A stretch of 64,000 nt of DNA from Halisarca cf. caerulea. Its lineage: Eukaryota; Porifera; Demospongiae; Chondrillida; Halisarcidae. The notes under the pieces were generated by a model, which had not been told where the DNA came from, made no database searches, and saw only the letters and a program-made list of their open reading frames with translations. The position numbers and the translations under genes are program-made. Location: assembly GCA_963170055.1 (NCBI GenBank), contig CAUJGJ010000309.1, positions 98,501 to 162,500 of the forward strand, in the 5' to 3' direction. Of this stretch, positions 1 to 12,200 are shown in pieces; position 1 is the first letter of the stretch, and the number at the start of each line of letters is the position of its first letter.

Positions 1-12
1 ATCCCTTGATCA

Positions 13-1688
13 TTAATCCAATTCCCTCATTTTTTTTCTGCAATGTCATCCAGAATGGATGTGTGCGGATAGGTGAGGTCTGACTGTGCACACATACTAA
101 TAAGCAAAGACAAATACAAACACACACACAGGAGCTAGCTAGCAGTGTAGCATGCACAAGTGTGTACATCAAAACAAACAAATAAGCAGTCAAATTCCTT
201 ACCTGGCTATTAGTTTCCTTTTTGGCTGGACATACACCATTGTGATTGAAGAGATCACCTAAAGGAAACAGCATCCAGCAATAACGACACTGCTCCATGA
301 CCACATTTTCCTAAGGTAGATGGAATACATATGTTTGGTGGAAGATTCGCTGATTCTATCCATGACACAAATGCATACAATTACCATCACATCACAGATA
401 AGGAAGCAGAACAAATACATTTCTATCAAAATACGTACATGCTCAGATCTCGATGAGCAAGACGATGCATGCTGCACAAGGTCAACAACAGGAAACTCCT
501 TCAAACAATATCCACAAAGTTCCAAGTCTCTAGGCTCATTTTCTTTAGAATCCTTACTTTGAGAGGACACTCCTTCGGTGATAGAGACTAATAGGTACAA
601 AAATATACTGTACACAACCACACAGATTCTAATCTGAGTCAGAGACACAGTATCAGGTATCAGGTATCATAATTTAACGTGGGGAACTGTTAGCCAAAGG
701 CTATTCGAGTGGCACCCCACAAAGAAAAAGAAAGAAAAGAAAAGAAAAAGGTAAATAGGATTACGATGATATAGAAAATAAATAGATAAATGTTTATAAT
801 CAGTAAATGAGGGATATTAAAATGAAGATTAAATTAAGGTGTGATAGTCCTTAAAATGAACATAACATAACATAACAACAATTAAAGAAAGATCACAAAA
901 CATACATGTATTGTATATACAAAACATCTACTGCATGTATGTACTAAAAATGAACACTTTTGCATATTCTCACTTGATTCTTTCCCTTGTAAGTAGTGTT
1001 GCTTACAACACACCTGAGCATGGTCAATCAGCTCTGGCAGGGCAAATACACTCAAACATGTTGGACAGTGTTCTTCCTGTGAGCCTAAAAGGGGGTTGGT
1101 ATCACTTGTCAATTTCACAACTTTTGGTTTTTTGGTTGAAGGGATGGATAAGTCCTCAATATCTGAAGTAAGCAAAGGAGATGTGTTGGGGTCTAAATCT
1201 TGCACATGCTCCTTGGGATGCTCAACTTTAATCACATCTTCTATGCTTCCGTATTCAGTAAAACTGCTTGGAAGAGGTTCCAACGCTACATGCTTCCCAT
1301 AGTCAATTTTGACTGTAAACCCAATAGAACTATCACAGAACACCTTTGGGGATTTCAGATGAAAACAGTCATCAGTTGATAAAATAGTCTTACTCCCTTG
1401 CTCTAGTTTGGTAGCTGCAGATGTACATTTTGTACTAGAATGAGATTTCGGCTTCCTCCTATCTCTGGCAGAATACAACCAAGTACCATTGGAACTACAG
1501 TCTTCAATACAAGGCAATACTTTGTTCAAGTCTGTGTCCACCTCATGACGCGCATCTGAGGGATCGTGTGGAGCTGGCCAGATAATACAGTGCACACTGC
1601 TAATGTGCTTATCATTCACAATGATATTGCACTTGGAAGATCTTCCAACAGAATATTTCTTTCCAAGCTGCAGTTCAATCCGGTCCAT
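13..1688 (-). CDS. FHA-domain protein with two C2HC (UBZ-like) zinc fingers
   Basis: Model of four exons: 1688-1007, 587-439, 258-203 and 37-13 (minus strand), 303 aa, all phases compatible. Residues about 1-100 form an FHA phosphothreonine-binding domain: GRSSKC, then SSVHCIIW, then DCSSNGTW, the usual FHA landmarks. Near residue 210 is a C-x2-C-x11-H-x4-C finger (CPTCLSVF...HAQVC) split by intron 1, and exon 2 encodes a second one (CGYCLKEF...HASSC); both resemble UBZ4-type ubiquitin-binding fingers. The C-terminus is basic (QPKRKL...RKK), possibly a nuclear signal. FHA plus ubiquitin-binding fingers suggests a nuclear DNA-damage or ubiquitin-signalling adaptor, but that is inference and I do not recognise an ortholog. 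The start at 1688 directly precedes the FHA fold. The 25-nt last exon is the weakest part. Intron 1 contains a LINE 3' tail. Confidence 0.72.
645..880 (-). mobile_element. LINE 3' tail fragment
   Basis: The segment starting with TATC-type repeats at about 646-668 and continuing GGGGAACTGTTAGCCAAAGG closely matches the 3' end of the LINE in the CRIPT intron at 10735-10810 (TATAGGGTAT, GGGGAACCTTTAGCCAAAGG, then GTGGCACC). It is a strongly 5'-truncated copy in the same orientation, lying in intron 1 of the FHA gene. The A/G-rich stretch and AT-rich tail that follow are presumably 3' UTR. Confidence 0.55.
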
Positions 1689-1814
1689 CTTAAAAGTTCA
1701 TATATGAGGTCTGGATAGATTGTGAGCTGTGTATAATATATTATAAATGTGATAGCAAGACAGCATAAGACAACAGAACGTTAACATACATGCATGTATA
1801 TAGCACGCTTGACT

Positions 1815-2021
1815 CTACAGACTACAAAATAACTTGAATACATTTGAATACATGGATCTTGCTGTGCGTGTGTAGAGATACAACATAAAGTATGAATAAC
1901 CGATACCAAATATAGCTAGGCCAACTAGAATCAGTACGCGGACGATAATATTATAGCCAAGAATTCCAATGAGCACCAAGAGGGAGGCGTTAACGGGAAT
2001 GCGCTTGCGGGTCATCCTCAT
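1815..2021 (-). CDS. Small putative membrane protein, 68 aa
   Basis: A 68-codon ORF starts 98 bp from the divergent start of the PPxY gene. It has a basic N-terminus (MRMTRKRIP) followed by hydrophobic stretches at residues about 12-33 and 33-50 that could be two membrane spans. No family is recognised. Its position at the head of a compact divergent promoter and its lone hydrophobic composition speak for a real small gene; the short length and lack of any known motif speak against. It could also be the first exon of a longer gene. Confidence 0.3.
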   Translation of the reverse strand: MRMTRKRIPVNASLLVLIGILGYNIIVRVLILVGLAIFGIGYSYFMLYLYTRTARSMYSNVFKLFCSL

Positions 2022-2118
2022 TCCTGTGGCGATTTATTCACAAGTCGTTCAGTTTGGAGGAATAGTCGGCACACTTCGCTACGGTTTATGGTCTTATCGA
2101 AGATACTAGTTAGTCACA
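2022..2118. promoter_or_regulatory. Putative divergent promoter
   Basis: Only 97 bp separate the start of the small membrane ORF (minus) from that of the PPxY gene (plus), so any promoter must be shared. No TATA box is evident. This is inference from spacing only. Confidence 0.3.
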
Positions 2119-2667
2119 ATGCTTCTAAATAATACGTCAGCGGCCTTCATTGGAGCGGCTGTAACTTTGATTTTGGCTATTTTGTTCTTCATATTCTTGG
2201 CAATTATGATCAAACTTTGCTTGAAATATCTTTATCAGCGAAGAATGATCCAAGCGCAACGGGCTGAGGTACAAGCAAGAAGACAACAAGCTAGACAACA
2301 ACCTCCAGAAGCCCCTGTTCCGCCTACTTTTGACTGGCACCATTCTATCAAAATACAAGGTTCTCCTCCCCCTACATATGAAGAAGCGAAAGACCTGCCA
2401 AGTATCAAACCGAACGAAGATGTGGACGTGAAGTCGAACGACAACGTTAGCATAAAAACATGTGAAGATAAAAACATTGAAGACGACAACTGTGACGAAG
2501 TGATGGTCAAAGAGAACGAAGGGGCATCGGAGAGAAACAACCGAGAAAATAATGAAACGACAACACGAACCTCTAGCAACCACGTGCAAGTCCCCCTTAA
2601 TGGAGTTCCTAACTCGCAGGATTCCTCCACTTACTATCTCTGGACTGACAATCAGGATGCCAACTGA
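2119..2667 (+). CDS. Single-pass membrane protein with PPxY motif
   Basis: Intronless ORF of 182 aa. Residues about 8-33 (AAFIGAAVTLILAILFFIFL region) form one clear transmembrane helix after a very short N-terminus with an NxT sequon (NNTS). The rest is a long charged tail: a basic, glutamine-rich stretch directly after the helix, then PPPTYEEA at about residues 87-94 and a low-complexity acidic/Asn-rich C-terminus. PPPTY is a class I WW-domain ligand, the type bound by Nedd4-family E3 ligases and their adaptors, so the protein may be a membrane adaptor or substrate for ubiquitylation; this is inference. An ATTAAA-like polyadenylation signal lies near 2804. No close family is recognised. Confidence 0.6.
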   Translation: MLLNNTSAAFIGAAVTLILAILFFIFLAIMIKLCLKYLYQRRMIQAQRAEVQARRQQARQQPPEAPVPPTFDWHHSIKIQGSPPPTYEEAKDLPSIKPNEDVDVKSNDNVSIKTCEDKNIEDDNCDEVMVKENEGASERNNRENNETTTRTSSNHVQVPLNGVPNSQDSSTYYLWTDNQDAN

Positions 2668-2944
2668 ATTCAATGTGTGTATTATGTCCCACAATGTCTC
2701 ATTTCACTCAATATTGTTCCCTTTGTAACTACATTCACTCACCTGCCATGAAAGGTTAATTTTATGTACATAATTAATTGTTATGATCTATTTCTGTATT
2801 ATAATTAAAGCTATACTTATTGAACAATGCATGCAAGTAAAATGCCACAAATTTACTGGCCATGGTATACGAATACACAACACATGAAGCTGCCTCAATA
2901 TATGTTATAGGTATTAACAATCATGTCTACTGTTACTACTTCAG

Positions 2945-5900
2945 TCAAGTGCCGTAATACTGTGTTTGCTGTGAGTAAGGCGAGTACTGTCCATATGCCT
3001 ACAAAGAAGATTGAGAAGGTTATGTGAATAGTTGAATCCACACATACAATGTCCTCATACAGGAAGTGCCAACACAATAACAAAGGTATCAGCCATTCAT
3101 GCACACATTCATGACACAAAGTCCCATAGGAATCCACACCAATTCACACAATAGTGTACAGAGCCCAAGTGAAAAAGGCCCACTACCAACTTGTTGCTGA
3201 CTGTAGTAAGCAGCCCACTGTTGTTGGTACTGTTGATACTGCTGTTGGTATTGCTGCTCATATGTGGCTGCTGCCCATGCATTAGGATCCACCTGCACCT
3301 GAGGGGACTGAGTGGTAGACGGGGCAGGGGTTGTGACTGATGCTCCTGATGATGGAGTTTCAGCTGTGCTTTCCGATGGCACTACCATTACACCTTCAGC
3401 ATCAGACCCATTGTTCATAGAAACTGGCTCTTCAGTTTCACTCTTAGTCTTCTTTGCATGAGACCTAAAAGAGAAATAAGAATGTTGAAATGCCATACTT
3501 TCACAGCCAGTAGGTAATAGCAGTGTACAGTTAGATCTGGTTTATCCTGCCACATGTAGCAATAAATAGCAGATAAAATAAAGCATGACCTGGTTTATCT
3601 CATCACGTCTGTTCCTCACAATACGTGAGACAATCCAAGTCATACAGTGACAGTGATAAATCAGACAAAATTGTACACACAACTTGTAATGAGAATTCTC
3701 AGCAGAGTGTTGGATAAAAAAGGCTTCCAGATAAAAGAAAACAGTGCTGAATAAACCAGGTGTGATTGTAAAAGAAAGCAACAGGAAATGCTCACGTACA
3801 TGTTCCCATCAGTCACCATCCTCTTCCTAGCCTGAGAGCCAGGAGAAGAGATGCCTAAGCTCTCCACATATTCGTCATAAGCCTCCAGGACACTGAAATT
3901 AATGCAAAGTAAACATGAAACAGAAAAGAGTGAGCATTTGCACTTCAAGTTATATACAGGCCAAAAGGAGGTGAATGCAACACAAGAACAAAAAGTTTCA
4001 TAACAAACTACTAACAAAAATCAGGATTGAACTAGCAACACTCAGCAAACTCCTCAAAAGATCCATACACACCTCATACATATTCAGCTATGCATAGAAT
4101 GTAAAAGTCTTTTACCATGTACCAGGACATAAACATGCACACCTAATGTACATGCATACCTTGATAAACTTTCACCAAATTCCTGCAAGTATTGCAGATG
4201 TCTCTGTCTAAACAATGCCTTCTGTTCAGAACTTAACGCACTTTTCTGGATATAGTCAAAACATGTCAAAATACCTTCCCTATTCCCCAGACAATCCGAT
4301 AGCTCAAGATCAAGCCATTGCAAGTACAAAGACTCGTTATCCTATATGGTATGCAGATGAGTTTACTTCCTATAAATGCAAACATACAAATGACTGGGAG
4401 CATATTAGCCTCACCATGTCCTGGTCTATGGCTTCCTTTATCACTGCCCTTCCTTTACACAAATCCTTCAAAAACTAGCAAAGGAGGACAATTTGAAGTA
4501 GAAACACACAGAAATACAAGCTAATGCATACATCATACTTTAGCAGCAAAAGTTGAATATCTTTTCAAATAAAATGTTCTTGTCTCTTGATCATCAGCAT
4601 TGTCTATTGCATCTCTGAAAAGTTCCTCAACCCTGTCATAGCAGCCATGCTGTCTTTCTAGCACAATGCGATGTATTCTTGTAATAACAGCTCCAGGCAT
4701 TTTAGCTTCAATTTTTTCCAGTACACTGCGAGCCATGGCAGTGTCATCTGCAGGGATGAATTTAATTTTCACATATAGTGTAGCATACCTTGAGCAACAA
4801 ACATTAGTTGTGACACATACAAACATATACAAGTACCTGTTTTAGCAGCATGCAAAGTGTATCTGCTGGTCAATGCAGCACTCTTTGGGCAATGTGTAGT
4901 ACATGCTCTGTCGTAGACAGTACCAGCATACTTGGTATCCACTGGTTCAATGTAGTCCAGAAACTGGAAAATTATGACAGAATAATCATAACATCCGGCA
5001 ATAGCTGCATACGTATACACCCACACCTTAAGCCAAAACTCCTCGTACAATGCACATGCAATGACACAACGCTCAAACAAGAAAATGATCCTTTTCTTGT
5101 CTCCTTGTGAGATTTCAAAATCCAAGTAGTCCCTCCAGTTCTGCAGCTGAACTTTATCCAATGGTTTAGCATGGAAATATGGTCGTTTTATCTAAACAAA
5201 TACAAACCAAAAGTAAATTAGATATTCATGGAGTGGAAACAAGAGGAATTACATCCACTTACAGCTGTTTCAAAATGTTTTCGCTTTTCAACTTCAGCAA
5301 GAGTTATATTGAACACATTTCTCCTAGATTCAACGATTCTTTCTCGCAGTTTCATTATCACAGGGGTCTAACAGGCAAGCATATAATACAGAAAAAGGCA
5401 AGATGCAACTAATTTCTAAACCAAAAAAAAAACTAAATAGACTACTGCAAACATAATACACAGAAGCATCCTCTGCTCTCATAATCTGGTTCATTGACGC
5501 ATGGTAGCAAAGAACTATGAAAATAAAATAAACACAAGATACAATACACATACACACAACATATAAGTCCAATGCTTGCCATGACACACGTGCCTCATAT
5601 TATGTTTGTCTTCACAGGATGCCTGGGTGCAGAATACATCAGATTTAAGGTAACAATAAAGATAGCTCACTGCAGGTGTTGATGTTTTGACTCTAGAGAA
5701 GGCCCTATCTTCTTCGCCAGTGCCAGGTGGAGCAACATCAGCTTCTTCCTCCCATTCAGAGCCACTTTCCATCCCCGGTGGCCCTGTATCGGGATCCTAC
5801 AACGGACAATGGGTGGTATCTAAGCCAGAAGTTTCAGTACTTTGCAATGCACACACAGTCTATCAGTTAGACACCCAACTGCTTCTTCAGAGTAGGAACA

Positions 5901-8900
5901 CGCAAAGATCCAAGGCTTGAATACAAGATGACTTTGAGTCCAAAATAGTATTGTATCTCAGCAAAGAACAGGTAGCAGGTTCTTGTTGACTACATTTGTT
6001 ACCATTCTGGAGTACAACACGCACATTCGTAGGACATTCTTAAGAAAGGCTAGAATATGATGCAAACATCCCATATACAAACCTCTTCAGGTACTTCAGC
6101 GTGATCCAACTGGAGTGTGTCATCTATTCCTTGTTTCAACTCCAGTAGTTCACTGGACTTCAGCATATGTTCTGGATCATTGGAGTTAACAAATTGCTGA
6201 AACCTGGGCACAAAGTAGGAGAATTAATACTTCAATATTATCATTACACCATGGCCTTGGTAATGTGTGACATTATGATGACCATTGATCATTGTGATAA
6301 TCACAGGACAGTGCTGATCATCACGACTTTCCTATTTGAATGTCCACATACTGTTTGGCCTGGCTCAAAATTAACTTTATAAGATTGTGTAGTGCAAACA
6401 TGGTGCAAAGGTATGCAATAATATTTCAGACTCTTGAAAGTATGGTGATAATCTGTGTATCTTGTCAGACAACAATCTTAGATGATAGAAGGGCCTTTGT
6501 CTTTTTTTTAGAAGAGCAAAAGTAGTAATCAACAGTGGCATGAGAAATAGAAAGCAAATGCTCTACATAACGTGCACTCAGAAATTCTTGTGGTTTTTAA
6601 AGTGCATCCATGAAAATTTTCATCCATGAAAGTAGATTGTGTTGCTGTGGTATGAGTAAATGCTGATAATATAATGCAGTGTGTTTTAAAAATGGCTCTA
6701 GTCTTGTCATATACGGTGCAAACAAGAAGAGAATGGATTTGGTCAGGGTTAAGAAAGAAGCAGGAATCTACACCTATTGTTGAATCAAGATCACATATAC
6801 TCTAAGTCAAATTCTGTCTGCCATGTCAATAAGGTTGTTCTTCACTGCTGTCAGAATCTGAGATGCTCTAAATTGGATGACAGTTGGGAGAAGATTGTGT
6901 TGTCTTTAACTGCCCAGGCAGTTCGTAAGGAGCTGGAATGGATACCACATAGGAGCTAATTACCGCAGGACTTATCTTTGCAAATTTTGTGAATGAGGCT
7001 GCATTTGTGAAAATTCAATTGCAAATACGTACTTGGTTAGATACATAGTCTGTTTGTCTAGGATATAGTAGGGACTGGTTCATTCGTGAAACCAAAATCG
7101 TGAATTACAGCCAAGTTCTTGATTTGCGAAATATACACCCCTGAAAATTAGTGCCTATATGGTATCTCAATGGAGGAAGCAAGGGCCATAAAATAAGCTC
7201 ACAGCAGAAAATCCTAATATTGGATACATTTCACAAAAACTTAAAACTTCCAACTGCCTACATCCACGAAATCCTCAACTGCCTTTAGCTGCCAAAAAAT
7301 GTATAGCGTACAGTAGCCCCCTTTTATGACACTTCCAGTTACCTCATTAACAAAAACCGCAAAAACTGGCTATTGGAATGCACAAGATGCATAACTGCAT
7401 GGGAATGGTATGTACAAAGTAAGATAGGAAAGCAAAGTGAACTTCCACATAATATTTGGCCAAGAAATCACAATTGGAACACCACCAGCCACTTAAACCC
7501 TATGGTCTGGAAAGGAGTTATCAACAACTACAGTGAATAAAACAGTGAAGGTGTGTGTGTGTACATATGTACGTATATATATATGTGTGAGTACATGCAT
7601 GCAGTATGCATACTCACTTCTCAAAGTGCACCTCACAAGGAATAACTGGAATGACAAGAAGTCGGTCATAAATCCCAAGAACATAGTCAAGGTTGCCATG
7701 TGACTTCTCCCAGTCTATAAAGGCCTCCCACAGCCTGCCAGACCTAGCTTCAAGACCACATTTGTCAATTGCATCCTCAAACGCACTGGAGCAACAAAAA
7801 CAAACAAATTGCACTAGTGAAATAAAACACTAATCTACAACATACATACATATATATTGAAAATACACCATACAATAAACTGACTTTCTGATGCTTTGAT
7901 CCCAATTTCCTTTATTATACTGAATAATAAAGTTCAAATAGTGAATCCATAGGTCTACACTCAGTGGTATTGCAGATAAACCTCTTTCAAGTACTTTCTT
8001 TGCTTCCTCAATTCCAGAATGCTTCCTTTCATAGTCGGCAAACTTCCTCCAGTAACCATAGCAATAAGGATAGTGCTGCAAAAACTGTTCAAAGGCTTCC
8101 CTAGCAGATGCTACCTGAGACTGGGGATAAAAACACACAAGTTTGATTGAGTTACTGTATATTGGCTTTTGCCTTTTGGTGCATTCCATGAGGTTTAGTG
8201 ATCTGAATTGAAGTTTGCTGTTTTATTGTTCATTGGTTGTACGTATTCATGTTCCCCTGTTCATATCAGCCATCGGCTGAAGGGGTAGCCTCCTTTGTGA
8301 AGTAATAATATCATTACTACTAATAATAAGGATTTCTAATGAGGATTTACATTGGGTAAACTTTGCAGTATTTCCAAATGTTGGGTGCTACTTCACTGCT
8401 GCATGCGTGATTGTTATTATCATCAGACTACATATGCTTGAAAAGGAGATGCCAGTACAATACCCTGCAATTACAATGTCATCATAACCGAGGATGAACA
8501 CAAAAATTCACTATCAGTAGCTCATATAGAGGAACATTCACTTGATTGTACTCTTCTGTTTCAACACATTCAAATCACCGCATGTGGTGATATGGTATAG
8601 AGCAACACTGTGGATTAACAACTCTCTTCTCAAGGAGCTACTGAATCTCATGAAACATGCCATCTCTGACCCTTCAATTATTTTCTTTACAAATTGGATG
8701 TTGTGACAGACGTCACGAGTACTGACAAAATACAAAGATTCTTTAAGATCACCTTCTGTTCAGCAAATTGCAGTAGCTTGATCCAACTTTGAAAGTCAGT
8801 AGGATCTTGTTTTACGGATGACCAACACTGAATTTCCTCAGCACTTAAAATACTGCCACTGGTTTCGGCTACTTCATGCTTCGTTTCTGTAAATATACAT

Positions 8901-9005
8901 AAAACGATCATTTTGCAACTCCAGTCACTTCCCATCCCAGTTTACTATACAAGCATACATCGGTAGATATCATACGTGGATACACATACCTTCTTCGATC
9001 TCCAT
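2945..9005 (-). CDS. PRPF39: Pre-mRNA-processing factor 39 (HAT-repeat U1 snRNP factor)
   Basis: Fifteen coding exons give an uninterrupted 689-aa protein: 9005-8990, 8886-8753, 8120-7885, 7785-7618, 6203-6083, 5796-5671, 5367-5263, 5191-5027, 4963-4837, 4747-4539, 4474-4415, 4341-4160, 3892-3800, 3464-3191, 2998-2945. The start is MEIEE; the end is a Tyr/Gln-rich tail ending in QYYGT. HAT (half-a-TPR) repeats run throughout. Family landmarks include HYPYCYGYWRKFADYE, IPLSVDLWIHYLNF, RLWEAFIDWE, KRPYFHAKPL and LFERCVIACALYEEFW, all close to animal PRPF39. In yeast, Prp39 is a U1 snRNP component that helps 5' splice-site recognition; in animals PRPF39 acts as a homodimer. Length fits the family. 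The 1.4-kb intron at 6204-7617 shows no gene. It shares a divergent promoter with CRIPT. Confidence 0.92.
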
Positions 9006-9259
9006 TAATGAATATTTGTACGTAGATCACAATTCTAAAACAAGAAAGCAATGTCGAAAACAGACCCAAGTATCACAAAGGGTATGTGTCTACGGTAAAC
9101 ACAGATTAGGATGATTTCTCGGTGCCTAAGGCAGCCATTTTCTAGAGTCGTTATTGTTGTCATAAATAGGTGGATCTACAGTATATCCAATCCAATTACT
9201 GCGTTAACTCCAGGATTTGCCTCTTTTGTTGATTTGTAATTCGTTTTTGCCTCGAGAGG
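9006..9259. promoter_or_regulatory. Divergent promoter region of PRPF39 and CRIPT
   Basis: The start codons of PRPF39 (minus, 9005) and CRIPT (plus, 9260) are 254 bp apart with no other gene between, so this interval must hold both 5' UTRs and promoter. A GCAGCCATTTTC stretch near 9130-9141 resembles a YY1-type CCAT core on the opposite strand. Inference from layout; no transcription start was determined. Confidence 0.45.
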
Positions 9260-12200
9260 ATGGTGTGCAAAGATTGTAAGTAATTTGTTCCATGTTACCT
9301 TGCTGTTTCACGTCCATGTCTTATAACTGCAATTTTAAGTTCGTAAGTTTAGCTTCATCATCATCGCATACAATCAAAACCAAATCATGAAGGTTTCTAC
9401 AATTTTTTCTGCCCTAGGTGAGAAGAAATTGGGAAGCATTGCATGCCCTGAGCCTTGGAAACACGGATCTCGTAGTACCGTGGGTATGTTGACTTTCTTT
9501 GTGATTTTTATTAATGGATTTAACTTATCTTGCCATTCTTAAATGCAGGAGCCAGTGGTAGAAAGCTGGGAGAAAATAAAGCCTTATCATCCAAGAAAGC
9601 AAAGTTGGTGTCTCAACATGTCAATGAGCAAATGTAGTTCATGCGGGACAACACATTACCACTACAGTAACTTCTTTGCTCTTATATGCCCAATTCCTTG
9701 TGTGGTTTGTATATGTTGTACCTTATGAGAATTGGATGTCACAGAAGATTTTTGAGGCATGCCAGCTCAGGGTATTTACATGCATTGAAATACCCTTTCA
9801 CGTGGTAACCATCTAGTCTGGCACAGTCGACCCAATCTCACCCAGTCAGTCTCGGCGAGAAAGAGTCTAGCTTTGTGGAACTAGCAACCATGGCATCTAT
9901 AGCATACGCCATGCATGTTTATTTGATGTATTACCTTCTAAGGTAACTTTTGCTTTTCAGTGAAAAATAACTATCCATGGATTGTTCCAATGACCATTCC
10001 TCAAATAGCCGACTTTAAATCTTGTGCAAATGATTTGAATGTATGTATCCATAATTTTTTTCCCATACATGCACAATGACTTGCTGATTATGTATCTCTA
10101 TTGTGAGATGTTGTGGTTGTAGGGGGGGGGAGGGGGGGAGGTAGGTTGCATTGTCTCTACATGCAGAACCTCAAGAAGTTACTGAATCAGCGAAATTGTT
10201 TCAGTGATACTTGCAATAGATTTCTTGCACCTTCTCTGAGCAAGCCAGGCCCTATTAATGGTGTTTATTATGTATTTTTTACTCAGATTTCAACCTTATG
10301 CTAAGTTTGAAAAGTGTAGGATATGCAAGCAGCCCATCCACCAGGTTGGCTCTCACTATTGTCAAGGTACTGGTACTATGCTTGTTTTTGCTTGTATTAT
10401 GCTGTGCAGCTTTCCTTTGATGTTTGGAATATGTACTTAGCAAATAGACCTCATCATGAATAATTTTTAGGTGTACTGTATGTTGTTTTACTTCATTAAC
10501 TGAAAATTCCTTGAGGCAATCTTTCGTGTTGCTTTTAAATTTTGGAGAGGTGGGCTATTGTTATGAAATTCGTTTTTAGTGAAATACAGTACCCAGAAAG
10601 TTTGACATACAGCCATCTCTTGCCTCCTTAGCAGACCTACTTGTCATGTACAGTATTACTTTTGCTGTAGTAACAAGAATCACTTTAGCAGCAAATGCCA
10701 AGACTAAAACTTAAAAGATATTAACTACTGTTAGGGTATAGGGTATTCTTATTTAATCTGGGGAACCTTTAGCCAAAGGCTACTGTAAGTGGCACCTAAA
10801 AAAGAAAGGGACAAAAGGCAAAAACAAAAACAATAAAGGGGGTGTACAAAGGTTCAACAAAAGAGTTCGAAGTTTGTATAGTGAAATGACAATAGAATGA
10901 ATAGATGAGCAAAAATTATAAATTTAGAGAGAGAGACTCTATTTTAGTGAATGGAATAAATTCAATCTTTAATGAGATATGATCATTGGTGCATGAGTAT
11001 GAAAATAGTGTCTTGATTGATGATATGTACAAAATCATATTGTCAATGAGTTATTTATTTAAAAAGTGATTTTCACATAGTTTTGTGAACACCCGAAAGT
11101 CTGCACAGCATCAAATGTTATATGGTAGCGATCGCCATAATGATGCGCCAACAAAACTAAATGCCTTCTGGCCAAGGGAAGTACGAAAACGTGGAAGGTT
11201 TAATTGTGGAGTAGAAGATGCTCGAGTATTATAATGAGAGGCTGGTGTGGAAAAAAGGTTGGTAAAGTAAGTAGGTGATTGTAGAGATAAGCACTTGTGA
11301 ACAGTTTGGGCCAAGTGTACTTTTTGTCTAGCACTAAGAGTTGAAATACCTAATTCTTCACGAGCAGAAAAGGCAGAATAATCTCTATGTTTACGAAGGA
11401 CAATTCTACAAGCAAAGTTTAAAAGCGTTTCTAACCGATGATTATCCTGTTTGGTGCAAACAGACCACACATTATCACAGTAGTCAAATAGAGGAAGAAT
11501 GTACGATTTGAGATCGAGAAGAAGAAGAGGTCTGGGGAGAAACCAAGAGAGGCAACGTAGAAGGCTAAAGCCCCATTTACACAGGAGCGTTAAACCGGTT
11601 TAGAAAGTGCTTTAACGTTAAATCGGTTTAGACCACTTTCATGTAAACACGTTAAAGCAATTACGTAACCAGTTTAGCTGAACCACCTTTCGAGGTGGTT
11701 TGAAGTCGGTTCAAAACCAATCAAATGTTAACTATTCGAAGAAGTGTAAGCTAGTATTTTACCAATGGTAAATGCCAAGGCACACCGCCCGCATTTGTAT
11801 ATGCAGAGAAAGGGACAACAAGACCACTAGAGTATAAATTGATGGCGCTTTTCGTTTTATTTTAAACAACAAAAGTCTCTTAAAACGATTTAAAGCATTC
11901 ATACTATTGAATTGCGAGGCAAATCGCCTTTGAAATCAGTTTAAGCTAGTGCGTGTAAACGCATTGAAGCGATTTAGTTAAACCGTTTTCAAAAGCAGTT
12001 AAACTGAATCACTTTAAATTTCTCCAGTGTAAAAAGGGCTTAAGACTACAAGTAACCTTGTTACAAACAAATTCAATGTGATCACCCAAGATAATGCGTC
12101 ATTATCTATTACTCCTAGAAATTTGAACTTTTGAACCTTTTCCAGTGTTAGAAATAATGGTCAGCATTTAGACATTGTCCGACCATTTTGGCATTTTGTC

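Noticed and set aside
2137..2694. Minus-strand ORF opposite the PPxY gene
   Set aside because: Antisense shadow without motifs; the plus frame has a clear TM helix and PPxY.
5461..5515. Possible extra PRPF39 exon (YHASMNQIMRAEDAS)
   Set aside because: The direct junction 5671 to 5367 is in phase and matches the family; the extra piece has no good donor.
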